Source of the DNA: Channallabes apus
Lineage: Eukaryota > Chordata > Actinopteri > Siluriformes > Clariidae
Assembly: GCA_030522415.1 (NCBI GenBank)
Contig: CM060125.1
Coordinates: forward strand, 29,761,167-29,825,166
Direction of reading: 5' to 3'
DNA: 64,000 bases
Within the stretch, counting starts at the first letter, position 1. The number at the start of each line of letters is the position of its first letter. Positions 23,471 to 35,644 of this stretch are shown here, piece by piece. The translations under genes were made by a program, and so were the position numbers. The notes below the pieces were generated by a model, which saw only the letters and a list, made by a program, of their open reading frames with translations, was not told the DNA's origin and did not search any database.

Positions 23471-25350
23471 TTATTTTTTTGCTTGGTATAATTGATAAAT
23501 TTTATTTTATTTTTTTTACAGTGGAGGAACCGTGGAATTAAACCAGTTGGAGATTTATACATTGATTGACACATATTTTGATCAGCTTGGACTCATATTT
23601 AATCTCCCCAAATCTCAGTTTTTTCTTCATCTTCAGATTCAGCATTCTGTTAGACAGAGTTTTTTCTGAATTTGAGGTTCTTCCATGTAATCGTCTATTC
23701 TCTGACCTTCTTCTGAAGTCTCCTGATCCTGATCCGGTTTCTTCTCATCATATTGAAATTTTCATGGGAGAGAGATATTGGCAGCGTGATTTCTGATAAA
23801 GAATGTGATGAAGGCCTGCACAGGATTCCTGCGTGTTCAGTCAGAGCTCAGCTTCAGCTCATACAGTTTAAAGTGATACACAGATTTCATCATTCTAAAC
23901 CTAAGCTCAATATAGAATTCATCCGAACGCCTCATCCACTGGCGACAGATGCAAAGTGCCAAGACGGAACTTTTGCTCATACTTTCTGGCAACATATATT
24001 TCATTGTTATTCAAAAGTTGGTTACTTTGATCCAACCAATGAATGACCTTGGGCGTCTCACTTTTTTACTTTTTTATTACATCTCCATGAGGAACAGTTT
24101 GATTCAGCTTGATAAAAGTCATGAAGGTATTGTGTTAACGTCTCAGTCACACACAACAAGTCACATTTACGATGTGTGTCTTCCCTTCCACGGCTGTGTA
24201 CACACAATTAAAATTCAAAAACTCCACGAGTTTCCTCTCTGTTTCCATAACGAAGCTGTAACTAAGCAACTGAATTGGTGAATGTTCAGTGACATAGTAA
24301 AGCACAGGTGTGGTTCGGCCCACAGCGTACGGACACCACGCCCCGACCCTTTACTCTCCAAGATCTGGTTGAAACATCAACAGTTTTGATGATCGTGTGT
24401 TAAACATATGTCATGCACAAGAACTTAAAAAAAGGGCAATGCAGTTGTTTAAGATGTCGCGGTGAATGTAAATGTGTATCGATTTATTCACAAGTTTAAC
24501 TCAGACTTACTAGCGGAAAGTTGCAGCGAAACAACCTTTCATTATTTTGAGAAGCTGAAAAGGTCAAAGCTTCCGTAGGAAATGAAACAAATACCAGATG
24601 GATTGAATCAATCAAGTCACATGATACAGCAGAGGAAGAGACAGCAGGGCATGACGTTACAGGAAAATATTCAACAGTACGCGACCGAACAGGAAGCAGA
24701 ATTGAGCAAAGTTATAACTGCACCTTCTACGAATCTGTCAACAAACCAGAACCAAACCAGATAAACACCACCATCATCATCATCAGCGTCTCCAGAATTA
24801 CAGGATAAATATCATATAATATAATATAATGAGACTACTAATAAGTTCAAATGTCACTCAGAAACAAGCGATTATGAAAATGAAAAGTTTTTAATAACTT
24901 TAAATGATAAACTTTCACGCTTGATCTCGTCTCCTCATATGGAGACTGAAATCCTGTTCAATAAAATGCGTTCCTTCCTCATTACAGTAACTCACAACCT
25001 TGTTTTTTTTTCCCTCTCACAGATTTAATAACTTAAGAGCAAACACGCATTAAGCCCTGAAGACGTCAGAAAAAGAAAACCTGTTATTCTAAATTAACTC
25101 GTGCTTATAAAACAAAGATAGACTTATTAGAAACGTGAGGATTCTGCTCTTTTTGACAAAATAAGAGGAACGATCATCACACGGATAATCACCAGTTATT
25201 ATCTTCCTCCACTTTAACTTTAAAAGAAAAGAAAAAAAGGTTTTAGGCAAATTTAGCATCACAGCACCGCGGCGTGTCGAATCCGTGTACGATCGGCCGG
25301 ACCGGAGGATGTTAGTGACATCACAGAGGAAATGGAGCAAATGAGCAAAA
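23471..25350. other. no gene recognised
   Basis: AT-rich sequence with short overlapping ORFs on the plus strand (23566-24281), none with recognisable domains or splice sites that combine. Confidence 0.55.
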
Positions 25351-25389
<39 letters not shown>

Positions 25390-25505
25390 ATAGAAATACT
25401 GCCTGTAAATGCATGTGTGTGTGTATATATACAGTATATGTGTGTGTGTGTACTGTATGTGTGTGTGTGTATATGTGTGTGAGTGTGTGTATGTGTGAGT
25501 GTGTT

Positions 25506-25550
<45 letters not shown>

Positions 25551-25612
25551 GTGTGTGTGTGTGTATATATACTGTATGTGTGTGTATGTGTGTGTGTTTG
25601 TGTGTGTATATA

Positions 25613-25684
<72 letters not shown>

Positions 25685-25772
25685 CTGTATGTGTGTATAT
25701 ATGTGTGTGTATGTGTGTGTGTATATGTGTGTATGTGTGAGTGTGTATATATATATATATATATATGTGTGA

Positions 25773-25808
<36 letters not shown>

Positions 25809-25882
25809 GTGTGTGCACTGTATGTGTGTGTGTGTGTATATGTGTGTATATGTGTGTATGTGTGTGTGTGTGTGTGTGTGAT
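25351..25882. repeat. compound CA and TG/TATA microsatellite
   Basis: (CA)n at 25351-25386, then an inverted-sense TG array with TATATG and ACTGTATGTG interruptions to 25882. The ORFs in it are repeat translations (HTHT or VCVC). Confidence 0.97.
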
Positions 25883-26034
25883 CGTGATCCTCCCTCCTGA
25901 TGCCTGAGGACTGAAGCTCAGCTCATGTGGAAGCCGCAGTAAAAGTCTGTTATGGTTACGGAGCAAAGCAAAGTGTTACAGTAGCCGAGACACTGATTTA
26001 CTGCATCACTCAACATTCGGAATCATTAAAGCAG

Positions 26035-26069
<35 letters not shown>

Positions 26070-26553
26070 CTGAGATGATGAATAAAGGTGTGATGACGCC
26101 TCTGACTCTGACTCTCTCTGACTCGAAGCTCCGCCCTGACGCAGTAAATCAGCCTCGGATCAGCCTGAGCTTTAGACCTGAAAGCAAGTTTTTATTAAAC
26201 TTAACACATCTGTCACGCTGAGCCGCTCCGATCAGCAGAGACACGTCCACCGTCACAGCGTCGTGTTTGTAGTTTTGTCCTAAAGCTACAGAGCAGCTAA
26301 TAGATAACATGCTAATAGATAACAGTGTATATGATCAGCCAATCAGCTTGCAGCACAAACTTACACCCGGCACCAAACAGCGTGTCCAGAACCGCTTGTC
26401 CAAACTAACTTGTCCAGAACCGCTTGTCCAAACTAACTTGTCCAGAACTCGGCACAAGTGATCTGATTTGTCAAAGGGTTTTATTTTAATGAGGAAAAAA
26501 AAAGAATCAGATAACGACTGTTTAAATTATTAAATATAACACGTTGGCATAAA

Positions 26554-26618
26554 ACAGTGGCACGGTGACTTACGTACTGGTTAGCTCTGGAAACAGGATA
26601 AAGTGGTATAGACGATGA
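26554..26618 (+). mobile_element. internally deleted SINE between intact target duplications
   Basis: A 65-bp remnant with SINE head (GGCACGGTGACTTACGTACT, GGTTAGCTC) and tail (ACAGGATAAAGTGGTATAGA) lies between GTTGGCATAAA at 26543-26553 and at 26619-26629. Confidence 0.75.
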
Positions 26619-26821
26619 GTTGGCATAAATCGTAACAAGTGCATGTTGATTAATACGGATGTACAGAGACAGTATGAGAATACAGTATGTCGCTGTTTAA
26701 TTAATGACGATTGCTGAGAAACAAAACTCTCCAGGATGTGAGATAACGAGGTAACTGAAGGATCGACTTCCTACAACAGTGTGACACGGTGCGTTTCATC
26801 CCATACTTAAAGGTGTGCAAC

Positions 26822-26968
26822 TTCAGACGACGCGGTGGCCCAGAGGCTTGCAAAGTACCTAATAATATGGCCTCCTGTGAGTTTTAGTGTGTTTAGTTGC
26901 CTACACTGTAGTTGGTTTCATATTTGGATTCCACAGTCCAAAGACATGCAAATTTCTAAATTACACAT

Positions 26969-26970
<2 letters not shown>
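26822..26970 (+). mobile_element. highly diverged DANA/Mermaid-like SINE
   Basis: GACGCGGTGGCCCAGAGG (head) and CCACAGTCCAAAGACATGCA (body block) keep the family order. The region between is largely scrambled. Confidence 0.6.
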
Positions 26971-27006
<36 letters not shown>

Positions 27007-28082
27007 GTTAACAAAATGTACCTAGTTCACAAATACACTCCCTGTTCGGTAATCAAATTTAAAGATGTTAAAATTCACTTATACCACTTCAGCGCTGTTA
27101 TTTCAGACAAAGTGAAAATATGAACTAATCCCAGTCAAAATATTCACTTTATCTTTTCTAATTAATATCTATTGGTGCAGGTGTTTGTTTACATTGAGAC
27201 AGTAGCGCATTAGTAGATTATTATACAGTAGATTATTAAATCCAGCACATAACTGTTCATAACATCACTTTTACTCCACATTTAGATTTATACTGATGGT
27301 GCAGGTTAAACTTCAGACAGAGATCTAAGGACTGCAGAAGTTCCATTAAATTCTGTCCAGACGGTTTTGTTTGAAGTTGCGACAAAGTCTGGCTGGACAG
27401 ACAAACAAACAGACTGAAAAATTTTCTGTTTCAACAGGTCTTCAAATATATGAAGCGTAAAGATATTGAAAAACTGAGTCAACTGATTAATGTACAGACA
27501 AAACCTTTCTTCTAGATCTCTCTCTCTCTCTCTCTGAATCATCCTACACTCTCAGCCTACACATGCTGTAACGTCTGATGATGTAAAATTCTGCTTTAAT
27601 CACAGAACGTCAGAAGTTATACTGTATATTTAAAATCAGATGGAGCGTACGTTCTGTGTGTATCTACTGCTTTGTACGTTGCTTTTTACTTATTCCACTG
27701 GGGGGCGCCGCTGTCAGGGACAATCACAGTCTCATCATGAGAGAGAGATGAAACACTCAGTTCATTTGTGCAGGAGAAAAGCACACAGCCCTGAGGGTCT
27801 ATCTAAAGTTTATCATCCGGTGAGGAACGAGTACTATACACACACACACACACACACACACAACTGGACTTGGTGTAAGTACAGTCTTCAGCCAAATAAT
27901 TCATGTTTATGACAGTCTGTCTAAGACATTGATTAATGACTAAGGTTTTCTTCTTCACTCACACACACAAAAACCAACCACCTATGTATATCCACACACA
28001 CACACACACACACACACATATGAGCTTGTGATCGTGGGAGAGTCTATGAGGATTTGCTGCCTCGACTCTTTAAAAGACACAG

Positions 28083-28144
<62 letters not shown>

Positions 28145-28767
28145 TTTAATGGGTTAGTGCACGAGTCCAGACATGACCTCTCCGAGTCTCTGGGGTGAAT
28201 CCGTTTGTACTCTGCGGGCACGAACTCAAGGTGTGCGATCTGGAGAGAGAAGCGAAACTCGAGGCTCGATGATGTCGTTCACAGGAACACGCCGACACAC
28301 CCACTGAGAACATTCAGAAATAACGCTGTGAAAGGAAAGTGGCTCTGAGGGTGCAGGAGAATGAAACCAGGAGATATCGATCATGTAATTGCTGTTTACT
28401 GAGCCGTGAGCGTCTGGCCTGATACCATACGGGTGGGAAGTTCACTGGAATCACGACGAATCGCGACAGACCGCCGATAGTGAAGGTCAAAGAGGAAAGT
28501 CACGAGGAACGCAGCCGAGAACAACGAGCGACAAACTGCAACACGATCATCCAGGCTTCCGTACTGGAAGTCGAGTCACATGAATTGGACGTCTCTGCTG
28601 TTCAGTAGAATTTGACTCAACTTCCAGATAACTTCACCTGGACGACTGAGAATCTTCACAGACAGACTTACTGAAGATTATAAAAGAGACACAGAGAGAT
28701 GCGTAGAGAGGGAGAAAAGCTGTCCATACCTAGCTGGTCCTACAGTATGTGATAAAGTAAAAGCAAA
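26971..28767. other. no gene recognised
   Basis: Contains CA/TG runs and an ORF at 27640 with a hydrophobic start that is not otherwise gene-like. 28150-28740 is fairly GC-balanced, repeat-free sequence of unknown role. Confidence 0.55.
28085..28143. repeat. (GT)n microsatellite, longest uninterrupted run
   Basis: About 29 perfect GT units, preceded by a (CA)n run at 27993-28018. Confidence 0.97.
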
Positions 28768-28856
28768 CTCCATACACACAGACCAGAGGTGGGAATCAAA
28801 CACAGACCCTGAAGGTGCGAGGCGACAGAGCTAACCACTACAACACTGTACCGCTT
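28768..28856 (-). mobile_element. SINE head fragment
   Basis: GCAAACTCCATACACACAGA, then ACCCTGAAGGTGCGAGGCGA and GCTAACCACTACAACACTG, are the inverted 5' part of the DANA/Mermaid-like SINE. Confidence 0.75.
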
Positions 28857-29126
28857 AAAGGTCGTGAACTATTAAAAATTGTTGAAAGTGTCTAACACAC
28901 ATTGAAATGCTGTATAACTGTTGGATCACACACACACACACACACACACAGACTGGTATTTGTCTCTGGAGGCCGAGAGGCGGCTGTGACCGTGACCGTG
29001 GTTACTCACCAAGGCGCTGAAAGCGTGAGCCGCGGGAAAACAAAACACCACAAGCAACTGTTAGGGACAGCTGTGGAAACACTCTGAGATGTGGAGGGGT
29101 GTGTGGTGGTGGGGTGTGTGTGTGTC

Positions 29127-29150
29127 TGGGGGCGGGGGGGGGGGGGGGTG
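29127..29150. repeat. poly-G tract
   Basis: GGGGGC followed by an unbroken run of about 14 or more G. A matching C tract lies at 29545-29562, 400 bp away, so the two could pair. Confidence 0.9.
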
Positions 29151-29651
29151 TAATCTGTTTGGGGGAACGATCGCTGTTACATCAGAGTGAGAGAATCAGT
29201 GAGAACCGACGCCAGGCCGCAGACTGACACATAAACATTAAACTGCTCGTTAATCTTAATTAATGATTCATTCATTCTTTTCAACAACTAACACAATCAG
29301 GGCTTCTTACTTACTTTTTAAGTCTTTCTTACCTTTCTAGTCTCTCTCTCTCTCTCCAAAAGAAACTCGACCGTCAAAGTTATTTATTTTGATTAAGACT
29401 TGCTTGTTTATTTGAACACAAACTGACCCCCGAACCTCAGAAACAGCTGCTCTGGAAAATTCCCACAATGCACAGAGTCTCTGGTGTGTCTCACTTTTGT
29501 GGTAGCATCACAATGCATTATGGGAATTTTTGCAGGGACTCAACCCCCCCCCCCCCCCCCCTCTCGGTGTAGGAAGGACTCTGATTTCCCAACACAGTTT
29601 ACTCAGAGATTATCAGAGTGATTAATTATTAGAATTAATTATTATATTACA

Positions 29652-29676
29652 GGGGCCAGGGGTAGCTCAGTGGTAA
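29652..29676 (+). mobile_element. tRNA-like SINE head fragment
   Basis: GGGGCCAGGGGTAGCTCAGT is identical in type to the head of the SINE at 7324-7528. Nothing of the body follows. Confidence 0.6.
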
Positions 29677-29940
29677 ACATACATTAAACGCACACACACT
29701 AAGTCCCCAACATATGAACAAGTTCCGTTCCGAGAGCTCGTTCGTACTGTAAGTCCAATTTGTTCTTAGGTCCAACAAACACTGCCTAGGTACACAGTAT
29801 AAAACTAACATCTTCCATCATCTTGTCCTTGCTCTTTAGAATTGTGCCGATGATTAAATGATTCATGTTAAAAGAACGAGCGATGTCTGCCATCTTTTGA
29901 CCTCGCTCAATTCTCTCAATTATTTGAGAGAATTATATCA

Positions 29941-32900
29941 GAATTAATCAGATTTTATCAGATTGAGCTTTAGCTGATGTGCAGCCATCCAGGATGAGAT
30001 ATCTGCCAGACATGCTGATATCCGGGTGGAAACCTGAGTGTCAGAGGGAGGAAAGGAGACAGTAAGTTGGGTGTCATCTGCATAACAATGGTATGAAAAT
30101 CCATGCGATGATATTACTTTACCAAGAGACCGGGTATTCAAGATTCAAGATTCAAGATTCAAAGAACTTTATTAATCCCAAAGGGAAATTGCTTATGCTT
30201 GGTTACAGGTGCTCACAGTTGTTTAACTAAGGAAGGTAATAAAGGTAATAAATAATAATACAAAAAAAAAAAAAAAAAAAAAGGGTATTATTAGTGTCCT
30301 GTTGTATACCAGTCAGTGAAAAAATCCACATACATGTGTGTATGAGTTACAGAGAAGAGTTGTAAAGTTTTATGGCCGTTGGGAGAAAGGATCTCCTGTG
30401 ACGCTCGGTGGAACACTTGATAGTAATCAGTCTCTGGCTGAAACTGCTCCTCTGTTCAGCCAAAACACTGTATAGCGGGTGAGAAGGATTGTTCACAATG
30501 GATTGTACTTTGGACAGAATCCTCCTCTTTGCTACTACATCCACCGAGTCAAGCTCCATGCCTAGCACAGATCCGGCCTTTTTAATTGACTTGTCCAGTT
30601 TGTTCTTATCAGACACCTTAATGTTACCACCCCAACAGACCACAGCGTAAAAAATGACACTCGCCACAACGGTCTCATAGAACATCCGTAGAATGGTATT
30701 ACAGACGTTAAAAGACCTGAGCCTTCGAAGAAAGTACAATCGACTCTGACCTTTCTTGTAGAGTGCCGTTGTGTTGAGTGACCAGTCAAGTTTGTTGTCC
30801 AGATAAACTCCCAGATATTTGTAATCGGAGACAATGTCCACTATCTCCCCCTTGACAGATATAGGAGTCACAGGGGTCTTGCTTCTCCTAAAGTCTACCA
30901 CCATCTCCTTTGTTTTCCTGATGTTGAGTTGTAGGTGATTACGCTCACACCAGGAAACGAAGTCATCCACAACAGACTGGTACTCCGAGGTGTCACCCTC
31001 CTCTATACACCCAACAACCACAGAGTCGTCAGAGAACTTCTGCAGGTGGCATGACTCTGAGTTATATCTAAAGTCGGATGTATAGAGGGTGAAAAGAAAC
31101 GGAGATAGTACCGTCCCCTGGGGAGCTCCAGTGCTGCAGATCAAAGTCTCTGACACACAGTTCTTTAGTCGGACATACTGGGGGCGACAGGTCAGGTAGT
31201 CCATGATCTAGGAAACCAAGCGGGTGTCAATGTTTATGTTCCTTAATTTCTCCCCCAGTACTGCTGGTTGGATGGTGTTGAAGGCACTGGAGAAGTCAAA
31301 GAACAATAGCGGGAGAACAGAGGAGGACCAAGTACTGAGCCCTGTGGGACACCTGTGGAGAGTCTACGTGGGGCAGATGTAGATCCCCTCCATGTTACCT
31401 CATATGACCTATCTTCTAGGTAAGAAGCAAACCATTGGCACGCTGTTCCACAAATTCCAAGGCTTGTAAGAATAGATAGTAGAATCTTGTGGTTCACCGT
31501 GTCAAATGCAGCTGACAGGTCCAGGCGGATGAGAACAGATGACAGTTTAGCAGATCTAGCAGCATAGAGCTTCTCAGTGACTGACAGAAGGACAGTCTCT
31601 GTGGAATGTGCCACTTTGAATTCAGATTGGTTTGGATCATTAAGGTTGTTCTGTGAGAGATAAGGAGACATTTGGTTATAAACAGTTCTTTCAAGAATTT
31701 TGGAAATAAAAGAGGGAAGTGATACCGGGCGATAGTTGTTAACTTCTATTGGGTCCAGGCAGGGTTTCTTGAGGATGGGAATAACCCTTGCCTTCTTAAA
31801 AGCAGCAGGAACATGACCAGATGATATGGAATGGTTGATGATGGTTGTGGTGAAGGGAAGGAGGTCTTGTGAGATGGCCTGGAGCATTGTGGAGAGGATT
31901 GGGTCTAATAAACAGGTGGTGGGGTTAGATTTGCTGAATCTCATCAGATGACAAGTTGGAGAATTCTACTAAAGGAGGGAAGGGAAGGTCCTGAGGTTCT
32001 GCTGTAGGAGTTTGGTTGGCAGCGAAGGACTGGCGGATTGCTGCAATTTTTCCATCGTAGAATGTGGCAAAACCGTCAGCAGTCAGAGAGGAAGGGGCAG
32101 GAGGAGTTGGTGGGTTAGGTAGTGAGGAGAAGATGTTGTGGAGTTTGCCAGGATCATGTGCAGAGGCTTCCAGCTTTTCTCTGAAGAAGGTAGTTTTGGC
32201 AGAAGTCACATCACATGAGAATTTGGAGAGAAGAGTCTGGTAAGAGATGAGATCTGCATCAAGTTGCGATTTCTTCCATCTGCAGTTCTTAATTCTCTCC
32301 TGTTGTTGCGTAGTACATCAGATAGCCAAGGAGCAGGACAAGACGTTTTATATCCTTGGTTTAGATGACAGCGGGCAAAGGAGATCTACGGTATGGATGA
32401 GGAGAGAGAGGAGAGAAAAGTTTCAGTCGCAGTCTCTAGTGGTAGAGAGGAGAAGGAGTCTGGGTCTGGGAGGGATGATAGGGTGCATGAAGACACAGAG
32501 GAGGGGGAGACAGAGTGAAGGTTTCTGCGAGAAAAAGAGAAATTTTGGTCATTGGGTTTACATAGAATAGGAAGGGTTATGGTGAAGGATACCAGGTAAT
32601 GATCAGATTTATGAAGAGGAATAGTAGTGATATATGTGACTGGGGAAGGGCGGCAAAAAATGAGATCGAGAGAATTCCCTGCCTTGTGTGTGGGAGGGCT
32701 GTTGTTTAGAGTTAAAGAGAAGGAGTTAAGGAGACGGATAAGGAAAGAGGATTGGAGTTTGTCAGATGGAAGGTTGAAATCTCCTAGAACAGTGAGAGGA
32801 GTGTTAGCAGAAGGAAAAAGACTAAGAAGAATGTCCATTTCATCTAGAAAGTTTCCTAAAGAGCCAGGAGGACGGTAAATAACTAAGATGTGGAGGTTAT

Positions 32901-33125
32901 TGGACAGGTTACCTTTACTGCATGAAATTCAAATGATGAAAAACTGAGATGAGACAGGGGGATTGGCGAGAAGGACCATCTCTTGGACAACAGGAGACCC
33001 GTACCACCACCTCTACCAGTTTCTCGTGGAGGGTGAGAGAATACATAGGCAGAGGATAGGGCAGGCGGTGTAGCCGAGTTCTGAGAAGATATCAAGGTCT
33101 CAGTTAGTGCCAGAAAGTCAAAAGA
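29941..33125 (-). mobile_element. L2-clade LINE interrupted by Rex1
   Basis: The upstream part, 33125-31307, carries the endonuclease (DFLALTETLISSQNS, TVLGDFNLPSD, HKSDHYLVSFT) and RT (NYRPVSLPSFISKILERTVY, LSAAFDTVNHKIL, GVPQGSVLGPPLFS). The RT resumes at 30136-29944 with TRSLGKVISSHGFSYHCYAD. Several frameshifts are present and the 3' end is missing. It inserted into the Tigger-like element. Confidence 0.9.
30137..31306 (-). mobile_element. Rex1-like LINE, 5' truncated, inserted in the L2
   Basis: It starts inside the RT at FFDFSSAFNTIQPAVLGEKL and continues as an ORF of 285 codons: STGAPQGTVLSPFLFTLYTS, SDDSVVVGCIEEGD, RKTKEMVVDFRRSK and DYKYLGVYLDNKLDW, ending with RRSFLPTAIKLYNSSL. A stop precedes MDYLTCRP. 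The 3' UTR ends in AAGTTCTTTGAATCTTGAAT repeats, characteristic of Rex1. It splits the L2 between FS(R)Y and TRSLGK, leaving at most a TA duplication. Confidence 0.92.
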
Positions 33126-33184
33126 GTCTTCTTCTTTGTCTTTCGGCTGTTCCCTTTCAGGGGTCGCCACAGCGAATCATCTGC
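33126..33184 (-). mobile_element. short LINE 3' end (same family as 7868-8258)
   Basis: TCTTTCGGCTGTTCCCTTTC and CGCCACAGCGAATCATCTGC are the reverse complement of the 3' end at 8200-8250. It lies at the junction between the L2 and the Tigger-like 5' part. Confidence 0.85.
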
Positions 33185-33484
33185 AAGAGTAATGGGTAGT
33201 AATGAGTAATGGGTAGCTAGGGCACTTTGTCTCCATCCTTACTGCTTGGTGCTTCTTAGCAGGACCACCTTCATCACACTGCTTTTACACTCGCTTCCGG
33301 ACATCCTGGGATGCCGGACAATGTACGTACGCTGGCCATACAATCTAACTTTCACAATTGAACATGCATGAACGCATGCTTATATCCTCGAAAGTTCGTA
33401 ACTTGAATGTTCATATGTAGGGAACTTACTGTACTGGCTAACTGCATTTAGAACTAGAGATGGGAAAAAACATATTTAGTTACG

Positions 33485-33853
33485 GCGGCGCGGTGGTGTA
33501 GTGGTTAGCACTGTCGCCTTGCACCTCCAGGGTCTGGGTTCGATTCCCCGGCCAGGCTCGATTCCCGTCTCTGTGTGCATGGAGTTTGCATGTTCTCCCC
33601 GTGCTTGGTGGGTTTCCTCCGGGTACTCCGGTTTCCTCCCACAGTCCAAAGATATGCAGGTTAGGCTAATTGGCGTTCCTAAATTGCCCGTAGTGTGTGA
33701 TTGTGTGTGTGTGTGTGTGTGTGTGTGCCCTGCGATGGATTGGCACCCTGTCCAGGGTGTACCCCGCCTAGTGCCCGAAGTCTCCTGGGATAGGCTCCAG
33801 GTCCCCCGCGACCCTGAACACAGGATTAAGCGGTATAGAAAATGAATGAATGA
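33485..33853 (+). mobile_element. DANA/Mermaid-like SINE with 13-bp target duplication
   Basis: ATATTTAGTTACG at 33472-33484 recurs exactly at 33854-33866. Full-length head, body and GAATGAATGA tail. Confidence 0.95.
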
Positions 33854-34110
33854 ATATTTAGTTACGTATCGTTACTCTTTTGCGTCACAATTCACCGCCT
33901 CCACAATATATATTTTTTGTAAAAAGAAATTTTACATTTTATACACACACACACACACACAGTATGTACAGTATATATGAACAGGAAGGTCACTCAGGAC
34001 GTGGCGCATTGAGTGTTCAGAACTCACGTCACATCACTGCATAACATTCAATCACGGCGTCTATTCAGTGATGACATCATACACCCGAGAACTGCATCTG
34101 ACTACAGTTA

Positions 34111-34145
<35 letters not shown>

Positions 34146-34217
34146 CATATCATGATGGGGTTCATTAACCGTAAACACAAGTAAACACCATGTCTGCATC
34201 AGGTTACACACATCTGA

Positions 34218-34252
<35 letters not shown>

Positions 34253-34562
34253 TTCCGAGTGTGTCACTGTCCTGGTCAGGTATTGAGCGCTGTCTCGTCA
34301 TCTTAATATTACAGTGTCGCAATTACTGGGTTTAATGTGTGTCGAACAGAAGCGCCCCTGACGAGTTCTCAGAAGCATCAATTATCGTTTAAAGGAGGCG
34401 CTACAGTACGCTAACGCTTGTTACCATAGCAACAAGGAAGCACGATAGTCCAAGATGGCCGTCTCACTAACACAACAGGCTTTGCATAAACTTCTCATTA
34501 CTTCATAACTGCTGGACAAAACTGAACAAGAAGCAGCCAAGAAATGACTCAACAACACTGCA

Positions 34563-34599
<37 letters not shown>

Positions 34600-34877
34600 A
34601 CGCTGTTCTGTTTATTCAGAAGTGTAATGCCTCATTGATAGCTGCGTAGCGACAACTGACAGCCGAGATTCTGACAGCTGTCTGAGGAACAGCAACTGCT
34701 CTGGCACACAACCCTGACCTGGCGTCTGTCTCACACACACACACACACACACACAGGTTTTGGTGTGTTCATTTCCATGTATTCACGCTTGCAAAAGAAT
34801 GTAGGATGTGCAATAATTCAGGTCATGAGATCTTAATTTCCTTTACAACACATCACCAGCGAACCCTTACACTGTGC

Positions 34878-34912
<35 letters not shown>

Positions 34913-35007
34913 ACGCACAGGCCTTTTCATGTCCAAGACATCAAAGAGAAAATCTCCAGTGGTGCCTGACTGCTTCCCTCCTGTAGCATAATCTCTTAAT
35001 AGCCTGC

Positions 35008-35041
<34 letters not shown>

Positions 35042-35096
35042 ATGCATGAAAATCATGTGACACCATGAGACTCATATTACACTCATACACATGTAC

Positions 35097-35131
<35 letters not shown>
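34111..35131. repeat. cluster of seven CA/TG microsatellites
   Basis: Runs at about 34111-34141, 34220-34250, 34564-34598, 34734-34755, 34880-34909, 35011-35038 and 35101-35131, alternating strand sense within 1 kb of otherwise unremarkable sequence. All ORFs in this stretch derive from the repeats. Confidence 0.9.
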
Positions 35132-35133
<2 letters not shown>

Positions 35134-35644
35134 CAACCCAATGTGGCCTAAAACTTTGACTGATCTTCTGTTTCTCTGATTTGTTTTGTGTCATCTAAAA
35201 ATATTAATTAATTATAATATAAAATCTTCTGCTCTAAAAACATGTGCTAAAATATATTTAACTTTACACTTAGAGCCAGGCTACACATTTTAATCGTAAG
35301 ATGAGAGAAATCTAAACCATCCAAACATGTTTCCAATTATATATTTATCTACTTATTTATTTATTTGCTTGCTCTTTTTTTTTTTTAGCTTATTGATTTT
35401 TTTTGCTTGTTTATTTATTTATTTAGTTTGATTATTTATTTATTTATTTATTTATTTGCTTGCTTATTTATTTCTTAATGTTTTTGCTTATTTATTCATT
35501 TATTATTTATCAATAATATTTGAGTACAAAAATAAGACTTGATAATCGTCATCAAATATAAATAATGTAGGGAAGTGCTGAAGGAAATAAAGCTCATGAC
35601 TAAAGATCACATAAATGCTTACAGAAAACCACAGCTGTGTTTAA

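Larger units (their letters stand above)
29698..33431 (-). mobile_element. Tigger/pogo-like DNA transposon split by nested LINEs
   Basis: Terminal repeats CACTAAGTCCCCAACATATG (left) and, in reverse complement, CAGTAAGTTCCCTACATATG (right) bound the structure; TA follows the right end. The minus strand encodes CDEGGPAKKHQAVRMETK near 33220-33280, then after the insertion ERGQKMADIARSFNMNHLII and GTILKSKDKM at about 29815-29930, together the N-terminal CENPB-type HTH of Tigger transposases. The catalytic region is deleted. A LINE 3' fragment, an L2 and a Rex1 occupy 29941-33184. Confidence 0.75.

Noticed and set aside
25321..25966. Long HTHT and VCVC ORFs
   Set aside because: Translations of CA/TG microsatellites.
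27640..27912. ORF with a hydrophobic N-terminus resembling a signal peptide
   Set aside because: The rest has no domain, it runs into a (CA)n repeat, and no splice partner was found.
29128..29150. Possible regulatory G-quadruplex from the poly-G run
   Set aside because: Simple homopolymer slippage explains it and no gene or promoter is nearby.
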